From NCBI GenBank assembly GCA_963575745.1, contig CAUYUJ010017837.1:1492690-1556689 (forward strand): a stretch of DNA of 64,000 nucleotides, in the 5' to 3' direction. The position numbers and the translations under genes are program-made. The notes below the pieces were generated by a model. That model made no database searches. It saw only the letters and a list, made by a program, of their open reading frames with translations, and was not told the DNA's origin. Position 1 is the first letter of the stretch, and each line of letters begins with the position of its first letter. Below, in pieces: positions 1 to 11,075 of this stretch. This DNA comes from Prorocentrum cordatum. Taxonomy: Eukaryota > Sar > Dinophyceae > Prorocentrales > Prorocentraceae.

Positions 1-1
1 G

Positions 2-502
2 GCCCTGCACAATGCAATTTTCATTGCTGAGCAGCCAGCAACCACGCTGCTTCATTTGCACACGAGGTGGAAGTCTTTGCTTGAGGGCAAGCCACCTGGT
101 CTGCTGCACCAGATTTCCATGTGGATGCAACCTTTCGGGGGGACATCGCCTAAGCGAACTTGGCTAGTCAGTAATTGTGAGCTCCTCGGTAAGTTGTGCA
201 GGCCCCGGGACCGGAGCGCGGGTAGCAGCGTGCACACGACGCGCACCGTCACCCGCGCAGACGGCACTACATACGTGGAGGGTACCGCCGATTTAAAACC
301 CACCCAGGCTTACCCAGTTGCTTTTGGGAAGGCCGTTGCGGCCACATACGCGTCAGCTTTGTTTTCAGGCTGGCCAGATGGCCAGACGACGCCAGACGAG
401 ATCGCAACAATTCCCTGTTCCGATGAGATTTGGGAAGAAGCGAACTTAGATTGCGTCTTGCACGATTTGCGGGGTGTCCAGCAGTTGGGCGGTGCTGCGT
501 AG
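2..502 (+). CDS. 3' end of a dinoflagellate multicopy protein, methylase-like family (partial)
   Basis: The frame is open from base 2 to a TAG at 500-502 and has no start, so it is the C-terminal part of a gene cut by the window edge. It shows an AEQPATTLL motif near the beginning, then MQPFGGTSPKRTWLVSN, then YVEGTADLKPTQAYPVAFGK. The same order (E-Q-P, G-x-F-G/G-G-T plus K-P/K-R, then Y-P...C/G-K-A) occurs in the decayed minus-strand copy at 19511-21153, so the two belong to one family. From general knowledge, such proteins are abundant in dinoflagellate genomes; the EQP motif with an upstream FSG-like motif recalls cytosine-C5 methylases, but that is inference. No transmembrane segment or signal is visible. 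The function is unknown; a retroelement-associated protein is an alternative. Confidence 0.5.
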   Translation, partial: ALHNAIFIAEQPATTLLHLHTRWKSLLEGKPPGLLHQISMWMQPFGGTSPKRTWLVSNCELLGKLCRPRDRSAGSSVHTTRTVTRADGTTYVEGTADLKPTQAYPVAFGKAVAATYASALFSGWPDGQTTPDEIATIPCSDEIWEEANLDCVLHDLRGVQQLGGAA

Positions 503-910
503 GTCGAGCGAGACAGAAACGCACCCTCCACCCCTCCGCCTCCACCTCCTCCGCCTCCCCCTCCATGGGGGGGGGCAGTGAGCGGGGGTTCGGCGCGGCC
601 GCGCCGCCGCTGTCACCTACCTAGCGCAGGCCATCGGGAGCCGCAGCTGGGGGGGCGATGATGGCGCACCGCCCCCTCACGTCGCACCACCGCTCCTCGT
701 CGCACCACCGCTCCTCGTCGCACCGCCCCCTCGTCGCACCACCGCTCCTCGTCGCACCACCGCCCTCGTCGCACCACCGCTCCTCGTCGCACCACCGCCC
801 TAGGGAGAGGATGAGGAGGATGAGGAGGAGGAGGAGGAGGAGGAGGAGACGGAGGAAGATGAGGAGGAGGGGGAGGAACGCCTAGGAACGGGGCGGGGGA
901 AGGAGAGGAA
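503..910. repeat. GC-rich spacer with a CGTCGCACCACCGCTCCT minisatellite and a GAGGAG tract
   Basis: The stretch after the first gene is Pro/Ser/His-rich in every frame. At 676-800 an imperfect unit of about 12-18 bases (CGTCGCACCACCGCTCCT) recurs about eight times, followed by a GAG/GAGGA tract at 805-880. No coding signal was found. Confidence 0.8.
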
Positions 911-1223
911 AAGGAAGAGCAGGATGAGGGGCAGCAGCCGCAACAACATCAACGGCGGGCTAGTGTTTCTCCGCCGCCCCCTCGGATCCGAATCGAAAAC
1001 GCTGGGGGGGGGTATATTCGCGTCTACCGTTGTCGACATTGCCAAACTAGCTGGCCGCTGCGCGCGCGTGCATGCGCGGGCTAGCGCGGCCGCAACGATG
1101 CACCAGCCAACACCAAGCACTCATCGTATAATCGCCTCCGCATGGGTTTTTCGAACCAAGTTGCGGGTGGGTGGTTGGGGTGCTTGCAAGAGCATGGGGC
1201 GTGTCAGCCCGTTTGTAAAAAAA
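911..1223. other. Unassigned unique sequence before the first TIR element
   Basis: A plus-strand frame is open at 924-1262 and runs into the TIR element. It could be an exon or chance in GC-rich DNA; there is no recognisable domain. Nothing else was seen. Confidence 0.4.
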
Positions 1224-1754
1224 TATCCCAGTGCGACCCTACCTAGGAGTTGGAACCCCTAGGAAAGCAGCATTAGTAGTAACATTAACGCTAAGCTAAA
1301 GCTTAGCTAAAGCTAAGCTAAAGCTAAACTAAAGCTAAGCCACAGCTAAGCTAAAGCTAAGCTAAAGCTGAGCAGCAGCTAAGCTAAAGCTAAGCTACAG
1401 CTAAGCTAAAGCTAAGCTAAAGCTGAGCAACAGCTAAGCTAAAGCTAAGCTACAGCTAAGCTAAAGCTAAACTAAAGCTAAGCCACAGCGCTCTAAGCTA
1501 AAGCTAAGCTAAACGCTAAGCGAAACGCTAAGCGAAACGTTAAGCGAAACGCTAAGCTAAAGCTAAGCTACAACTAAGCTAACGCTAAGCTACAGCTAAG
1601 CTACAGCTAAAGCTAAAGCTAAAGCCAAAGCTCCCAGGGGACTGGGGGGAACCGCTCCCAGGGGACTGGGGGAACCGCCTGGGGCGTGTTCCACTGCCCA
1701 GCCCATATAAGCTAAGAGAGTAAGAACCCTTCTAGGCAGAGCCTAGGTAGGGAA
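1224..1754. mobile_element. TIR element with internal GCTAAGCTAAA satellite, copy 1
   Basis: The left end begins TATCCCAGTGCGA followed by CCCTACCTAGG (1237-1247). The right end has the exact inverse, CCTAGGTAGGG (1742-1752). Between them lies about 330 bases of a degenerate 11-12-base satellite, GCTAAGCTAAA, with variants GCTAAGCGAAAC and GCTAAGCCACA. A unique right arm follows, CCCAGGGGACTGGGGGA and TAAGAACCCTTCTAGGCA. Copy 2 at 6789-7389 shares both ends and the internal order. There is no ORF, so the element is non-autonomous. No target-site duplication is clear. It resembles a MITE or an introner-type element. Confidence 0.75.
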
Positions 1755-2430
1755 AACACAATTGCACCGCGTGGATCGCACCGCAAACATTGAGCAACAT
1801 ACGGTGAACAATACATAATATACATATATATAGATATATTCTATGTTCTTACACAGTATTAAGATCCCCCCCATCCCCCCCGCGGGGCCCAAAACTAATG
1901 CGTCCTTTGTTCCATGTTGCAACTTACATTTGATTCTGCCCCATCGCCCATCCTAGGTACGATCGAACTCAGACCGCCCCAGCCAGGCCAGCATCGCCCC
2001 CCTCAGCCTGAGCAGTAAATATTATGTGCGTGCTCGTTTATCACACCATTGGTCTTTGATAACCCCTTGTAAGCAATAACAAAACACGAAGTGCACGCGC
2101 GCGCGTCGTCGCGAGCGCATGCCGAGATCTTTCAAAAACCTTAGGTTCCGTAAGACCAAACGGGGAGCAGGGCCGCCCCGCGAGGGCGGGGAGGGCCGCC
2201 CCCGATTCATGTTTCAGCGTGTTTCACCATGGTAACCTCTGGGTTGCTGTGTTCCCGCCTTGTTAAAGGCGAAGCCCTCGTCCCAGGAGGCGGACATGGC
2301 GCTGTTGCTGTGCGATCGTGCGGCCGTACTCATACACTCGATATGTTGCAGTCTAGGCCTCGGAAGGCCATCGGAAACAAAAAGGCGAGAAGCCAACCAT
2401 CATCAATTTCCTTTCTAGGTTGTTGAATGA
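1755..2430. other. Intergenic sequence, no gene recognised
   Basis: AT-richer sequence (1790-1860, TATA-type runs) passes into ordinary GC-rich DNA. Only short open frames of about 60 codons occur. Nothing could be assigned. Confidence 0.6.
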
Positions 2431-2880
2431 TTTTGGCATCTTGGAGGCATCCTTGGGGGCTATCTGGCCTCTTGGAGCCGTCTTGGGGCGGTTTGGAGCC
2501 TCTTGGAACATCTTCGGAGCCATCTTGGGGCACCTATAGGCTATCTTGAGCCATCTTGGAGCTCATCTTGGGCTCTCCGAGGCGCTCTTGGAGCCCCCAA
2601 TAGTGCACATGCAGGCCATATATGGACAATGCCAGGGCCCCATGGAGCATGCATGGGGCGGTCCGAGGCACAATCCCACAGCACCCCGCCACCCACGGCA
2701 ATCTCACGGTAATCCCACGGCAATAGCACGGTAATTCCACGGCACCAACCCAAAATCACGGCAATCGGCCCCGCGACGACGACCCCCGACACCCGTGAGA
2801 TTGCGTGAGATAGCACCCCAAATCCGTGAGATAGCACCCAAATCCGTGAGATAGCGTGAGTTTGGATTTCACGCACTTTT
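2431..2880. repeat. Short-unit minisatellites: CCATCTTGG, CACGGCAAT and GTGAGATAGC types
   Basis: At 2440-2620 a GCCATCTTGG-like unit recurs; it is the reverse complement of the CCCAAGAGG family seen at 37.9, 59.8, 61-62 and 63.4 kb. At 2690-2760 a CACGGCAAT/CACGGTAAT unit recurs, and at 2795-2865 a GTGAGATAGCACCCAAATCC unit. Confidence 0.8.
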
Positions 2881-3019
2881 CAGCGCCCCCAGCCCCCCCC
2901 GCTGGCGCAGCCGGCCGGCTGGCGAGGGCGCGGTGGCCCCGCGAGACCCCCGAGAGCCGCCCGATGGTTCTCGGCGTCGCGGGCGGCCTTGAGGACCTCC
3001 CTTGTTGCTTCAGAAACTG
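2881..3019. other. GC-rich unique segment
   Basis: Short non-repetitive segment between repeats. Frames are open on both strands; no family was recognised. Confidence 0.4.
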
Positions 3020-3282
3020 AGTCATGCATGATAGTGATGATGCTGATGATGCTGATGATGCTGCTGCTGCTGATGATGATGATGATGACGATGATGGTGA
3101 TGATGATGATGATGATGATGATGCTGATGATGATGATGATGAGGATGAGGATGATGATGATGATGATGATGATGCTGATGCTGGTGATGATGATGGTGAT
3201 GATGATAATGATGGTGCTGATGATGAAGCTGATGATGATGCTGATGCGACGCTGCTGCTGCTGATGATGATGATGGTGATGG

Positions 3283-3328
<46 letters not shown>

Positions 3329-3430
3329 GGTATGATGATGATGAAGCGAATGCTGATGCTGATGATGATGATGATGCAGCTGCTGCTGATGATGATACTG
3401 ATGACGGTGATGATAATGATGATCACTTAG
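3020..3430. repeat. GAT/ATG trinucleotide array
   Basis: About 400 bases of GAT repeats interrupted by GCT, GGT and GAG triplets. Every frame is open (poly-Asp, poly-Met or poly-His), which reflects the repeat and not coding. Confidence 0.95.
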
Positions 3431-3830
3431 CAGCTTTCGCATTTTGAAATGTCATGGCGCCGTGCACTTCCACACTGGATCGGCAGTATCAATACACAGG
3501 TTTGTCAGGCATCTCTGTTTGACTGTCCTGCTGGGGGTTGTAATACCCAAGTTTCTTAGATAATTATGTTTGGCAGTCCTTCTGGGGTTTGCACGAGCTC
3601 CTTCGTTTGTCATTCATGCTCCCGCGTCGGGGGAGGGAAGCAGAGGGAGTAAGGCTGAAGCCCGAGGGGCTGCTCGATGGCGGCCCGCTCGCAGACCTGG
3701 CAGTTTGGTCAGTGATCCTCCTCCTTGTCCTTCTCCTTCTCCTCCTCCTCCTCCTCCTCCTCCCCCTCCTCCTCCTCCTCCTCCTCCTCCTCTCGGTTCG
3801 CGGGGTCCCTCTCTTTCTTTCAGGGCCACG
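3431..3830. repeat. Spacer ending in a CTC tract
   Basis: Unassigned sequence to about 3715, then CTC/CCT repeats at 3716-3795. The upstream plus-strand frame has no recognisable domain. Confidence 0.6.
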
Positions 3831-4250
3831 ACCGAGGCGATGTCCTGCGGGATGTTTTCGGGGCCTGGTTTCAGGGATGTTTTAGGATTTAGAGGCATGT
3901 CTTCATGGATATTTTGGGGGCCTGGCTTCAATGATGTTTTCGGGGCCTGACTGCAGGGCCAGACCCCGCATAGATGTTTTAGGGGCCTGGTTTCAGGGAT
4001 GTTTTAGGAGCCTGGCTGCAATAATGTTTTTGGGGCCTGATATCAGGGCCATACCGTATGTATGTTTCAGGGGGCTGGCGGCAGTGATGTTCCAGGGGCC
4101 TGACTTCAGGGATCTTTTAGGGGCCTTGCTTCAGAGAGGGACCTGGCTTCGGTGATGTTTTATGGGCCTGGCTTCAGGGATGTTTAGAGGCCTGACTTCA
4201 GGGATGTTTTAGGGGCCGTGCTTTAAGGATGTTTTAGGGGCCGTGCTTTC
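3831..4250. repeat. Minisatellite, unit like GATGTTTTAGGGGCCTGG
   Basis: About 14 imperfect units of roughly 25-30 bases, with the core GGATGTTTTAGGGGCCTGGC, precede the gene that starts at 4434. Confidence 0.85.
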
Positions 4251-4433
4251 GGGGTATACGGGCCGTCGCACTTGCTGAGACCAGCTCCAACACGCACCCC
4301 GACCCCGGCGTCCAGAAACACCCCGACCCCGATCTCCTTAGCCGTTTTGGCTTTGTTTATGATTGTGGGCTTCTTGGCACTACCGCCCCTGCGCTGGGCC
4401 GCTCGCACCTCTGGCTCGTGATCCGTCGCTGCC

Positions 4434-4789
4434 ATGTCGACGGGGCCCTTCGTCATCCTCCGTGACCCCGAGGGCAAGGCGATCTGTGATTATCATGGCA
4501 AATTGATCCTCGTCCCTGCTGGGGTCCGCATCAAGGTTGAGGGAGCCGATGTGCCTGGCGAGTCGCCTTCCCCGCGCGCCGTGAAGTCGCCGCCCCCCTT
4601 GCGCCCAAAGGCGCTGACGGCGGGCGGCGACGACGCCGCCGCGGCTGTGCCGGGCGGCGCCCCGCCAGTTTCGAGCTGCCATCCTTCCGCCGCTGCTGAG
4701 GATCGCACTTGCGCTCCTGCTGCTGCTGCTGTTCCTCCTCATCCCCTTCCTTTCTCCCATCCTTTTTCCTTTCCTCTTCTTCTTCCTCG

Positions 4790-4839
<50 letters not shown>

Positions 4840-7800
4840 CTCTTCCTCATCCTCCTCCTCTTGCCCCTGCCCTACATGTTCTAACTTGGTTTGCATAATG
4901 TTTAAGCGGACGAACTGGTTCATGCCAGCGTCGCTCCTCCTATTGCTCCTCCTCCTCCTCCTCCTCCTACTCCTCCTCTTCCTCTCCCTCCTCCTCCTCC
5001 TCCTCCTCCTCCTCCTCCTCCTCCTCCTCCTCCTCCTCCTCTTCCTCCCCCTCCTCCTCCTCCTCCTCCCCGTCCCTCATCCCCCTCCCCCTCAGGAGGA
5101 GTTGCCAGATCGCGACATCGATAAGCAGTCCGAGGTCGGCCCCGAGGCGCACGCCACGATGGTCGAGTCGAGCAACGGCGCCATGGGCGCCTGGGACGAG
5201 GGCAGCGTCTCCGAGGCCGAGACGGTCCCATCCTCCATCCCAACGGAGCCGCCGGTGAAGAAGGCGAAGTCGCTGGCCGTGCCGCCGCGCCAGGCGCAGC
5301 CATCGGGACAGGCGATGCCAGCTGCCATGCCGCCGCCGCCCCCGCCCGTGGCGCCAGCCGCAGGCGCGCTCTTGCAAGACATGGCGCCGCCGCCGAGAGC
5401 GCGTGAGGCGCTGCCGCCCGCGGCGCCAGCCGCAGGCGCGCTCTTGCAAGACATGGCGCCGCCGAGCGCGTGCGAGGCGCTGCCCCCCGCGGCGACGGCG
5501 GGCCCCCCAGCCGCAGTCGCGGCGTCGCCGCCCATGACCCCTCCGAGTGGAGTCGGTGAGCCTTCGATCGCCCCGTCGACGTCGCATGGAGATGAGTCGG
5601 GCTTGGAGGATGCTGAGGCCAAGACCTTTGTAGGCGTGCCACGGCAGGCCGACGGGTCAGTCAGCCCAGAGGACCTCCAGCATGCTCTCGTGGAGGCCAA
5701 CAAGAGCCTGGGTGATGCGCGCAGGGCGGCCCTGTGGGGTCGCATGTCTCGCTTGACGAAGACCAGGTCCTGCCCCCCGCTCATCGCTGAGAAATGGGAG
5801 AACGCTGGCAACAACCGTTCGCTCAAGAACCGAGTGTTCGAACTCTTCCTCGCCTGCGGCGGCGAGGTAGGCAAGATGGAGATGGTTGAGCGCATCGTCA
5901 AGCGGGAGGTCGACGAGTACCACAACCAGAACAGCTGGTTCACCAAGGACGACCTGCTCATCAAGTACCATGATAAAACTAGCGTTGTGGAGCAGCTCAT
6001 TTGCCGGGTCGAGAAGGACAAGAAGCGCGTCCGAGAACATCCTGACTTCCCAGGGGATGCCAACATGAAGCAGTTCTTGTGCCATGATCACACGCACGTG
6101 AGCAGGGCCGAGCAACTCGAACGGACGAGGGGCATGCACTGGACGTCCTTGGTCGAGGGCGAGACGGCCATGAACATGGCGCGCACCATCGAGAAGTACT
6201 TCGATGTGCCCAACATCGAGGGGATCCCTGAGGCGACGGACAAGTCTAACAAGCCTGTCAAGCAGACCAAGGCCAAGGCCAAGGCGAAGAAGGCGTTCAA
6301 CCCGCAGGTGCACGCGCGGGAGTGGGGCCAGAAGGCGCTCGTGTGGTCAGGCTACTTGGCGGAGACGAACGCGAAGTTGATGGAGAAATGCAAGGAGCCT
6401 GCGCCCCTCCCCCTCAGTCTCCTCCTCCTCCTCCTCCTCCTCCTCCTCATCCTCCGCCTCAGTCTCCTCCTCCTCCTCCTCCTCCTCCTCCTCCTCCTCC
6501 TCCTCCTTCCCGCCCTCTTCCCCTCACGCTGCCGATGCCGCTGCCGCTGCTCCTACCCGACCCTCAGGACTGGTCTGGAGACCTCCGCCCGCTGATGACA
6601 GATGCCACTGCGAAGTTCCAACAGATTCAGACGCTCTTCCTGGAGCGGGCCGCCTCCCTGCCGACCGATGTGAAAAAGTCAGAGGATGGCGCGATCGTGG
6701 ACAATTTCGTTTCGAATCTCGCTGACCTGGTCTCCGAGTGCCCTGGGGGAACACTTGCCCTCGGGCGAATCGTTCGGCCCCGGATAGTTATCCCAGTGCG
6801 ACCCTACCTAGGAGTTGGACGCCCTAGGAAAGCAGCATTAGTAGTAACAGTAACGCTAAGCTAGAGCTAAGCTAAAGCTAAGCTAAAGCTAAGCCACAGC
6901 TAAGCTAAAGCTAAGCCACAACTAAGCTAAAGCTAAGCTAAAGCTAAGATAAAGCTAAGCTAAAGCTAATCTAAAGCTAAGCTAAAGCTAAGCTAAAGCT
7001 AAGCTAAATCTAAACTAACGCTAAGCTAAAGCTAAGCTAAAGCTGAGCAGCAGCTAAGCTACAGCTAAGCTACAGCTAAGCTAAAGCTAAGCTAAAGCTA
7101 AGCTAAAGCTAAGCTAAAACTAAGCTAAAGCTAAGCTCAAGCTAAGCTCAAGCTAAGCTAAAGCTAAGCTAAAGCTAAGTTAAAGCTAAGCTAACCGCTA
7201 AGCGAAACGCTAAGCGAAACGCTAAGCTAAAGCTAAGCTACAGCTCAGCTAAAGCTAAAGCTAAAGCTAAGCTAAAGCTAAAGCTAAAGCTCCCAGGGGA
7301 CTGGGGGAACCGCCCGGGGCGCTTTGCACTGCCGGGCCCCTTTAAGCTAAGAGAGTAAGAACCCTTCTAGGCAGAGCCTAGGTAGGGAATAAAGATACGG
7401 GGGGTAAGGAGGATGAGGATGATAGGGGTGATAAGGAACATTAGGTGGATAATGATGATAATCAGGATAAGGACTATAAGGAGGATGCTGACGATAATAC
7501 GGATAATGAGGATAGTGATAATCGCGAGGATACTGGCAAGGGAGGTAAGCACAATGATAACGAAGATAGAAAGGATAGGCCTAGTAGGTAGAACTAGGAA
7601 TATACAGACGATAATGAGGGTAATGATAAGGGTGGTAATGATAGTAATGATAAGGGTAGTGAGGGTTATGATATCGAGTACCATGATCAGGATCGAACGG
7701 TGATGATACTGATGATGTGGATAAGGAAGACAAACAGGATCAGGAGGATAAACCAGATACGTAAGATATGGGATATACTGAGGGCGTGGGAAAGTAGGCT

Positions 7801-8016
7801 GGTTAAGACGATAAGGAGGACGAGTTGCGGAGGCGGGGGTAACTAAGAACGCAACGCGTTTGTGCATCCCCCCCTTCCGCCCCGATGCACCACGCCCTCG
7901 TCGACGCGTCTAAGAAGTGCATGGAGGGGGCCAACAGCATGCTGGGCATGAAGAAGATGAAAAACATCCCAGACCCGGCTGTCGCGGCTGAGTGGGCCAT
8001 GCCAGTGGCCCCTTGA
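4434..8016 (+). CDS. Four-exon gene of unknown function, about 643 residues
   Basis: Proposed exons are 4434-4700, 5096-6394, 6568-6764 and 7848-8016 (TGA at 8014-8016). They join in phase 0, 0 and 2. The donors are AG|GA, AG|GA and GG|GC and all acceptors end in AG. Exon 1 starts at ATG and encodes MSTGPFVILRDPEGKAICDY. The middle is a Pro/Ala-rich linker with a duplicated APAAGALLQDMAPP segment. After that comes a globular region (ALWGRMSRLTKTRSCPPLI, WENAGNNRSLKNRVFELFLA, VKREVDEYHNQNSWFTKDDL) and a Lys-rich QTKAKAKAKKAF segment. The C-terminus is MKNIPDPAVAAEWAMPVAP. The layout resembles the minus-strand gene at 26.1-28.9 kb (linker, charged globular part, late helical exon), and both may belong to a dinoflagellate expansion family. 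Introns 1 and 2 are CTC repeats; intron 3 holds TIR element copy 2. No catalytic motif was recognised. Confidence 0.65.
4701..5095 (+). repeat. Intron 1 (GA-AG), CTC/CCT repeat
   Basis: The intron runs from GATCGC after GAG to CCCCCTCAG. Most of it is CTC/TCC triplets, which gives long meaningless Leu, Ser or Pro frames. Confidence 0.65.
6395..6567 (+). repeat. Intron 2 (GA-AG), CTC repeat
   Basis: The intron begins GAGCCTGCG after TGCAAG and ends GACCCTCAG before GACTGG. The core is CTC repeats. Confidence 0.6.
6789..7389. mobile_element. TIR element with internal GCTAAGCTAAA satellite, copy 2 (intronic)
   Basis: It has the same ends as copy 1: CCCTACCTAGG at 6802-6812 and CCTAGGTAGGG at 7377-7387. 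The satellite is longer here, about 430 bases. The right arm with CCCAGGGGACTGGGGGA and AAGAACCCTTCTAGGCA is conserved. It lies wholly within proposed intron 3 of the 4434-8016 gene, starting 24 bases after the GC donor. Confidence 0.75.
7390..7847. repeat. GATAAGGA-type purine-rich tract in intron 3
   Basis: Degenerate GATGATAAGGAGGAT sequence follows the TIR element directly and fills the rest of the intron up to the AG at 7846-7847. Confidence 0.7.
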
Positions 8017-8235
8017 GTCCGAGGTTGAACGGCTCCGAACGGTTCCAAATTTCAGGCCATCCCTGGGGCGATCACGTGTTGAAAAACTGTGAGTCGACCC
8101 AACCTCGGACGCGGGCGTGGGAACTTTCTCTGTGGGCTAGAAAGCTCGCTTGGGTGCCTTGTCCGAAGATCGGGTTCGACGCCGCCCCGCTGTCAGAGGG
8201 GCGCAAAAGGAAAGACAACGAGGACGGGGGAGGAT
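8017..8235 (+). other. Possible upstream exon of the next gene
   Basis: A plus-strand frame (open 7992-8237) encodes WARKLAWVPCPKIGFDAAPL followed by a basic GRKRKD segment. It could be the first exon of the transposase-like gene that follows. It has no domain, and it overlaps the end of the preceding gene in another frame. Confidence 0.25.
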
Positions 8236-8490
8236 AGACAACAGTTGAAAGGGTGCCGAGGGAGGGGGAGGAAGGCGAGGAGGAGGAGGAGGAGGAGGAG
8301 AAGGGTGAGGCGAGCCAGAGAAGGGGAGGGGAGAGGAGGATGAGGGAGGAGAGGAGGGGAGGGCGAGGAGCCGGAGGGAGAGGGGGGGGAGGGGGAGGAG
8401 GAGGAGGAGGAGGAGGAGGAGGAGGAGGAGGAGGAGGAGGAGGAGGAGGAAGAGGAGGAGGAGGAGGAGGAGGAGGAGGAGGAGGAGCAC
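8236..8490. repeat. GAG/GGA tract
   Basis: Nearly pure GAG repeats with GGGGGGAG interruptions. They read as poly-Glu just upstream of the first supported coding sequence of the next gene. Confidence 0.9.
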
Positions 8491-8556
8491 GATGATGAAC
8501 GTGGAGCCGACAATGCCAGTGCGAGCCTGCCAGTGCTCGCAGCGTTCTGGCTCGAC

Positions 8557-11075
8557 ATGTCTTGCGCTTTGAGGAAAGCGCTGTTTTTGCAAGAAGCTCG
8601 CGAGAGAGCTGCCAGCGACGGGCCCGGGCCATGTGCCGCCGCCGAGAAGCCTGTCAAGCGCCTGCGAGTGGATTTCTCGCGCGGCCAAGTGTCGGGCAAC
8701 CTGTTCGATAAGGTGACCTCCGGGGGGATCAGCGTTAAGGACGGCGTGCGGTTTGCTAGAGCCTGCGTGGACGACTACGGCGACACCCAACAACAAGTAA
8801 ACAAATGGGCATCCCTCGGTAGCCTGGAGGGCGGGAACACCCACAGGGCTTTCAAACGGTGGGCGAAACGATTTGGATTGAAACTCAGCGTTGCGCACGT
8901 GGATACCCCAGTCCGAAATCTCAGAGACCATGGAGTGGTGTCGTCCATGCATGCAGTCATTTACCCTCACGAGCTGTTCGCCGCGATCTTTGCCTCTGGA
9001 GGCGGCCCTTTCGGCCGCGCCTTTGTCGGGCCCGGGGGCCTGAGCGGTATCCGCGAGTTCTGGGACAAACAACACAGGGCTGACTGGGTAGTCAACCACC
9101 CGGGGTTTCGCGACTACGGCGCCCGACCGAGGTGGTGCTTACCATGGGGGTTCCACGCAGACAAGGGCCAACATACGAAACGGGATAAAATACTTGTGAT
9201 GTCGTGGGGGAGTGTCTTATCGACAGCTGAGACGGCATGGAGCAAGTATCTTTTCAGCATCGTCCCAGACGAGCTCATGGTCCCAGGTGAGACCGACGAG
9301 AGGCTATATTCGGTTTTAGTGTGGTCTGGTTTTTGGTTGGCCAAGGGGATATGGCCGCCCACCGACCACGACGGGAATCCCTGGCCGCCTCGTTCTCACC
9401 GACGTGCAAATGCTGGCAAACCTTTAGCAGGCCTGCAGGGGATATCAAACAAGGGGTCCAGGGGTCGGAGAGGGCGTTAGCGTTCCCCAGCCAGCAACTT
9501 TGCCGCCTGAGGTGGCTTCCGCATGCTATTCTGCGAGTACCGTGGCGATTGGGAGTGGCAAGCGGACACCTTTGGCTGGAGGCCTTGTCGGCGTCTCAAA
9601 TACTAGGGGCAGGACAAAGGGAGGGGGAGACTTGGGAGTAGGAGGAGTGGGGGAGGCATGGGTGAATGGGGCAATTTACATTGTGCGCCCAAGAGGTGCT
9701 ACCGCCACAACTTCTGTTGCCACAGAGACTTTGCTTCCAGGACTAACGAAATCTTTACCTTCGCCGACTGGTCACCGCACGCTCGGTGGCGTCGGACCCA
9801 GGTCACTCACAGCGACTTCGAGCGGAACCCGAGCTCGACGTCAGTATTGACGGCCATGCCTGGCTGGAGGCTTGAACGGACGAGGGCTGACGACATGCAC
9901 TGCACGAAATTGGGGGTCGGGCACCTTGTGATCGGAAATTGTTTAGTCCTGTTCGCGCAGCTTCGGTGCTATCGCTGGCTCGGGCCGGCCGTTGTAAACG
10001 AGTTGCCTCCTACCGCGCCTTTTGCAGAAGTCCTCGACGATTTGAAGTTGAGGTTCGATGAATGGTGCAGGGACCATGGCCTACAATGTTCGGTCAAACG
10101 GTTCACGCCGGGCAGGGTGCACCGAGAGAACTCGACCCAATCGGGGGGGCCGAGCAAGGGTAAGATTTTGTCCGCCCTCCGCCCGGGACCGCGATGATGG
10201 TCACGACGAGGATGAGGCCGACGACGACGAGGAAGGCGAGAATGAGGAATGGGGGAGGAAGATTGTTGATGATGACGACGGCGACGACGACGATGATGAT
10301 GATGATGATGAGGAGGAGGAGGAGGAGGAGGAGGAGGAGGAGGAGGAGGAGACACGAGGAGGAGGATGAGGAGGAGGAGGAGGAGGGGAGGGAGGCAGAG
10401 GGGAGGAAAATGGAGGGAGGATGGAGGTAGAGGATGGATGAGAAGGGAAAGCGAGGAGGAGGGAGGAGGAGGGGAGGACGAAGGGAGGAGGAGGAGGAGG
10501 AGGAGGGCCCACTTTGGGGCTGCCTGGGAACATGCGGGCGGGCAATGTTTCTTTCCCTTGGTCGCCCCGCCCCGCCAACCCCTCAGTTTCAATGCAAGGC
10601 GGCGCAATGCGTTCCGCTAGTTGCGTGGCTGGCCGAGCTGTCGATTCTGTGGCTCGAGGTGTGCCCTCCGGGGAAGAGGCACGAGGCGCGCCTTGTAGCG
10701 TCCATGCTCCATGGACTGGCTCGGTACTTCCATGTGTGCAAAGCTGCAGGCCGCTTCTTCACAGATCCTGAGAAGGACGCCATTTTCGAGAGTGGCCATG
10801 AGTTCCTGTATATGTACTCCGAGCTGCGGCGGGAGTCACTGCAGAGTGGCAGTAACATGTTTCACCTGGTGCCGAAATTCCACCAGTTTCACCACATCAT
10901 CTTAGATGCGTCGGAGGACGGCTACAATCCTCGTTTTTTTCATTGTTTCAGCGACGAAGACCAAGTGGGGAAGCTTCTCAACGTCGCTGCAGCTTCTCAT
11001 CCTTCCACAATTGTGTCGAACACTCTGGACATGTACTTAGTTGGCTTGTCCAAGCGTGTCGCAACTTTCGAGTAG
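8557..11075 (+). CDS. Transposase-like dinoflagellate multicopy gene, four exons
   Basis: Proposed exons are 8557-9430, 9512-9581, about 9642-10158 and 10587-11075 (TAG). The first two junctions use AG|GC donors and keep the frame: LAG|GFRMLFCEYRGDWEWQ, then DTFGWR|RSGGG. The third donor is unresolved. The start shown is the first in-frame ATG; the true start may be in an upstream exon. Visible motifs in order: YPHELFAAIF, FWDKQH, NHPGF, LPWGFHADKG, KILVMSWGSVL, YRGDWEWQADTFGW, the Cys-rich CAPKRCYRHNFCCHRDF, RADDMHCTKLGVGHLV, KAAQCVPLVAWL, LVPKFHQFHHI, and NPRFFHCFSDEDQVGKLL. The decayed minus-strand gene at 21.1-24.0 kb has the same order (NHP/DHP, DMH/SLH...LG, PKF/PKH...H, then F-x-DE). 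The D-x-H, P-K-H and D-E series recalls KDZ- or CACTA-type transposases; that is inference. The exons lack internal stops, so it may be functional. Confidence 0.6.
10159..10586 (+). repeat. Intron with GAC/GAT/GAG repeats
   Basis: It starts near GGTAAGATTTTG, contains GATGATGACGACG, GAGGAG and GGAGGA arrays, and ends with CCAACCCCTCAG before TTTCAATGC. The donor is unresolved because the GT at 10160 gives the wrong phase. Confidence 0.6.

Noticed and set aside
1270-1640. GCTAA repeats as telomeric or interstitial telomere sequence
   Set aside because: The unit is not TTTAGGG or a variant, and it is bounded by inverted repeats.
3020-3430. Open frames of poly-Asp, poly-His or poly-Met
   Set aside because: All frames of the GAT array are open; no start context or flanking coding sequence.
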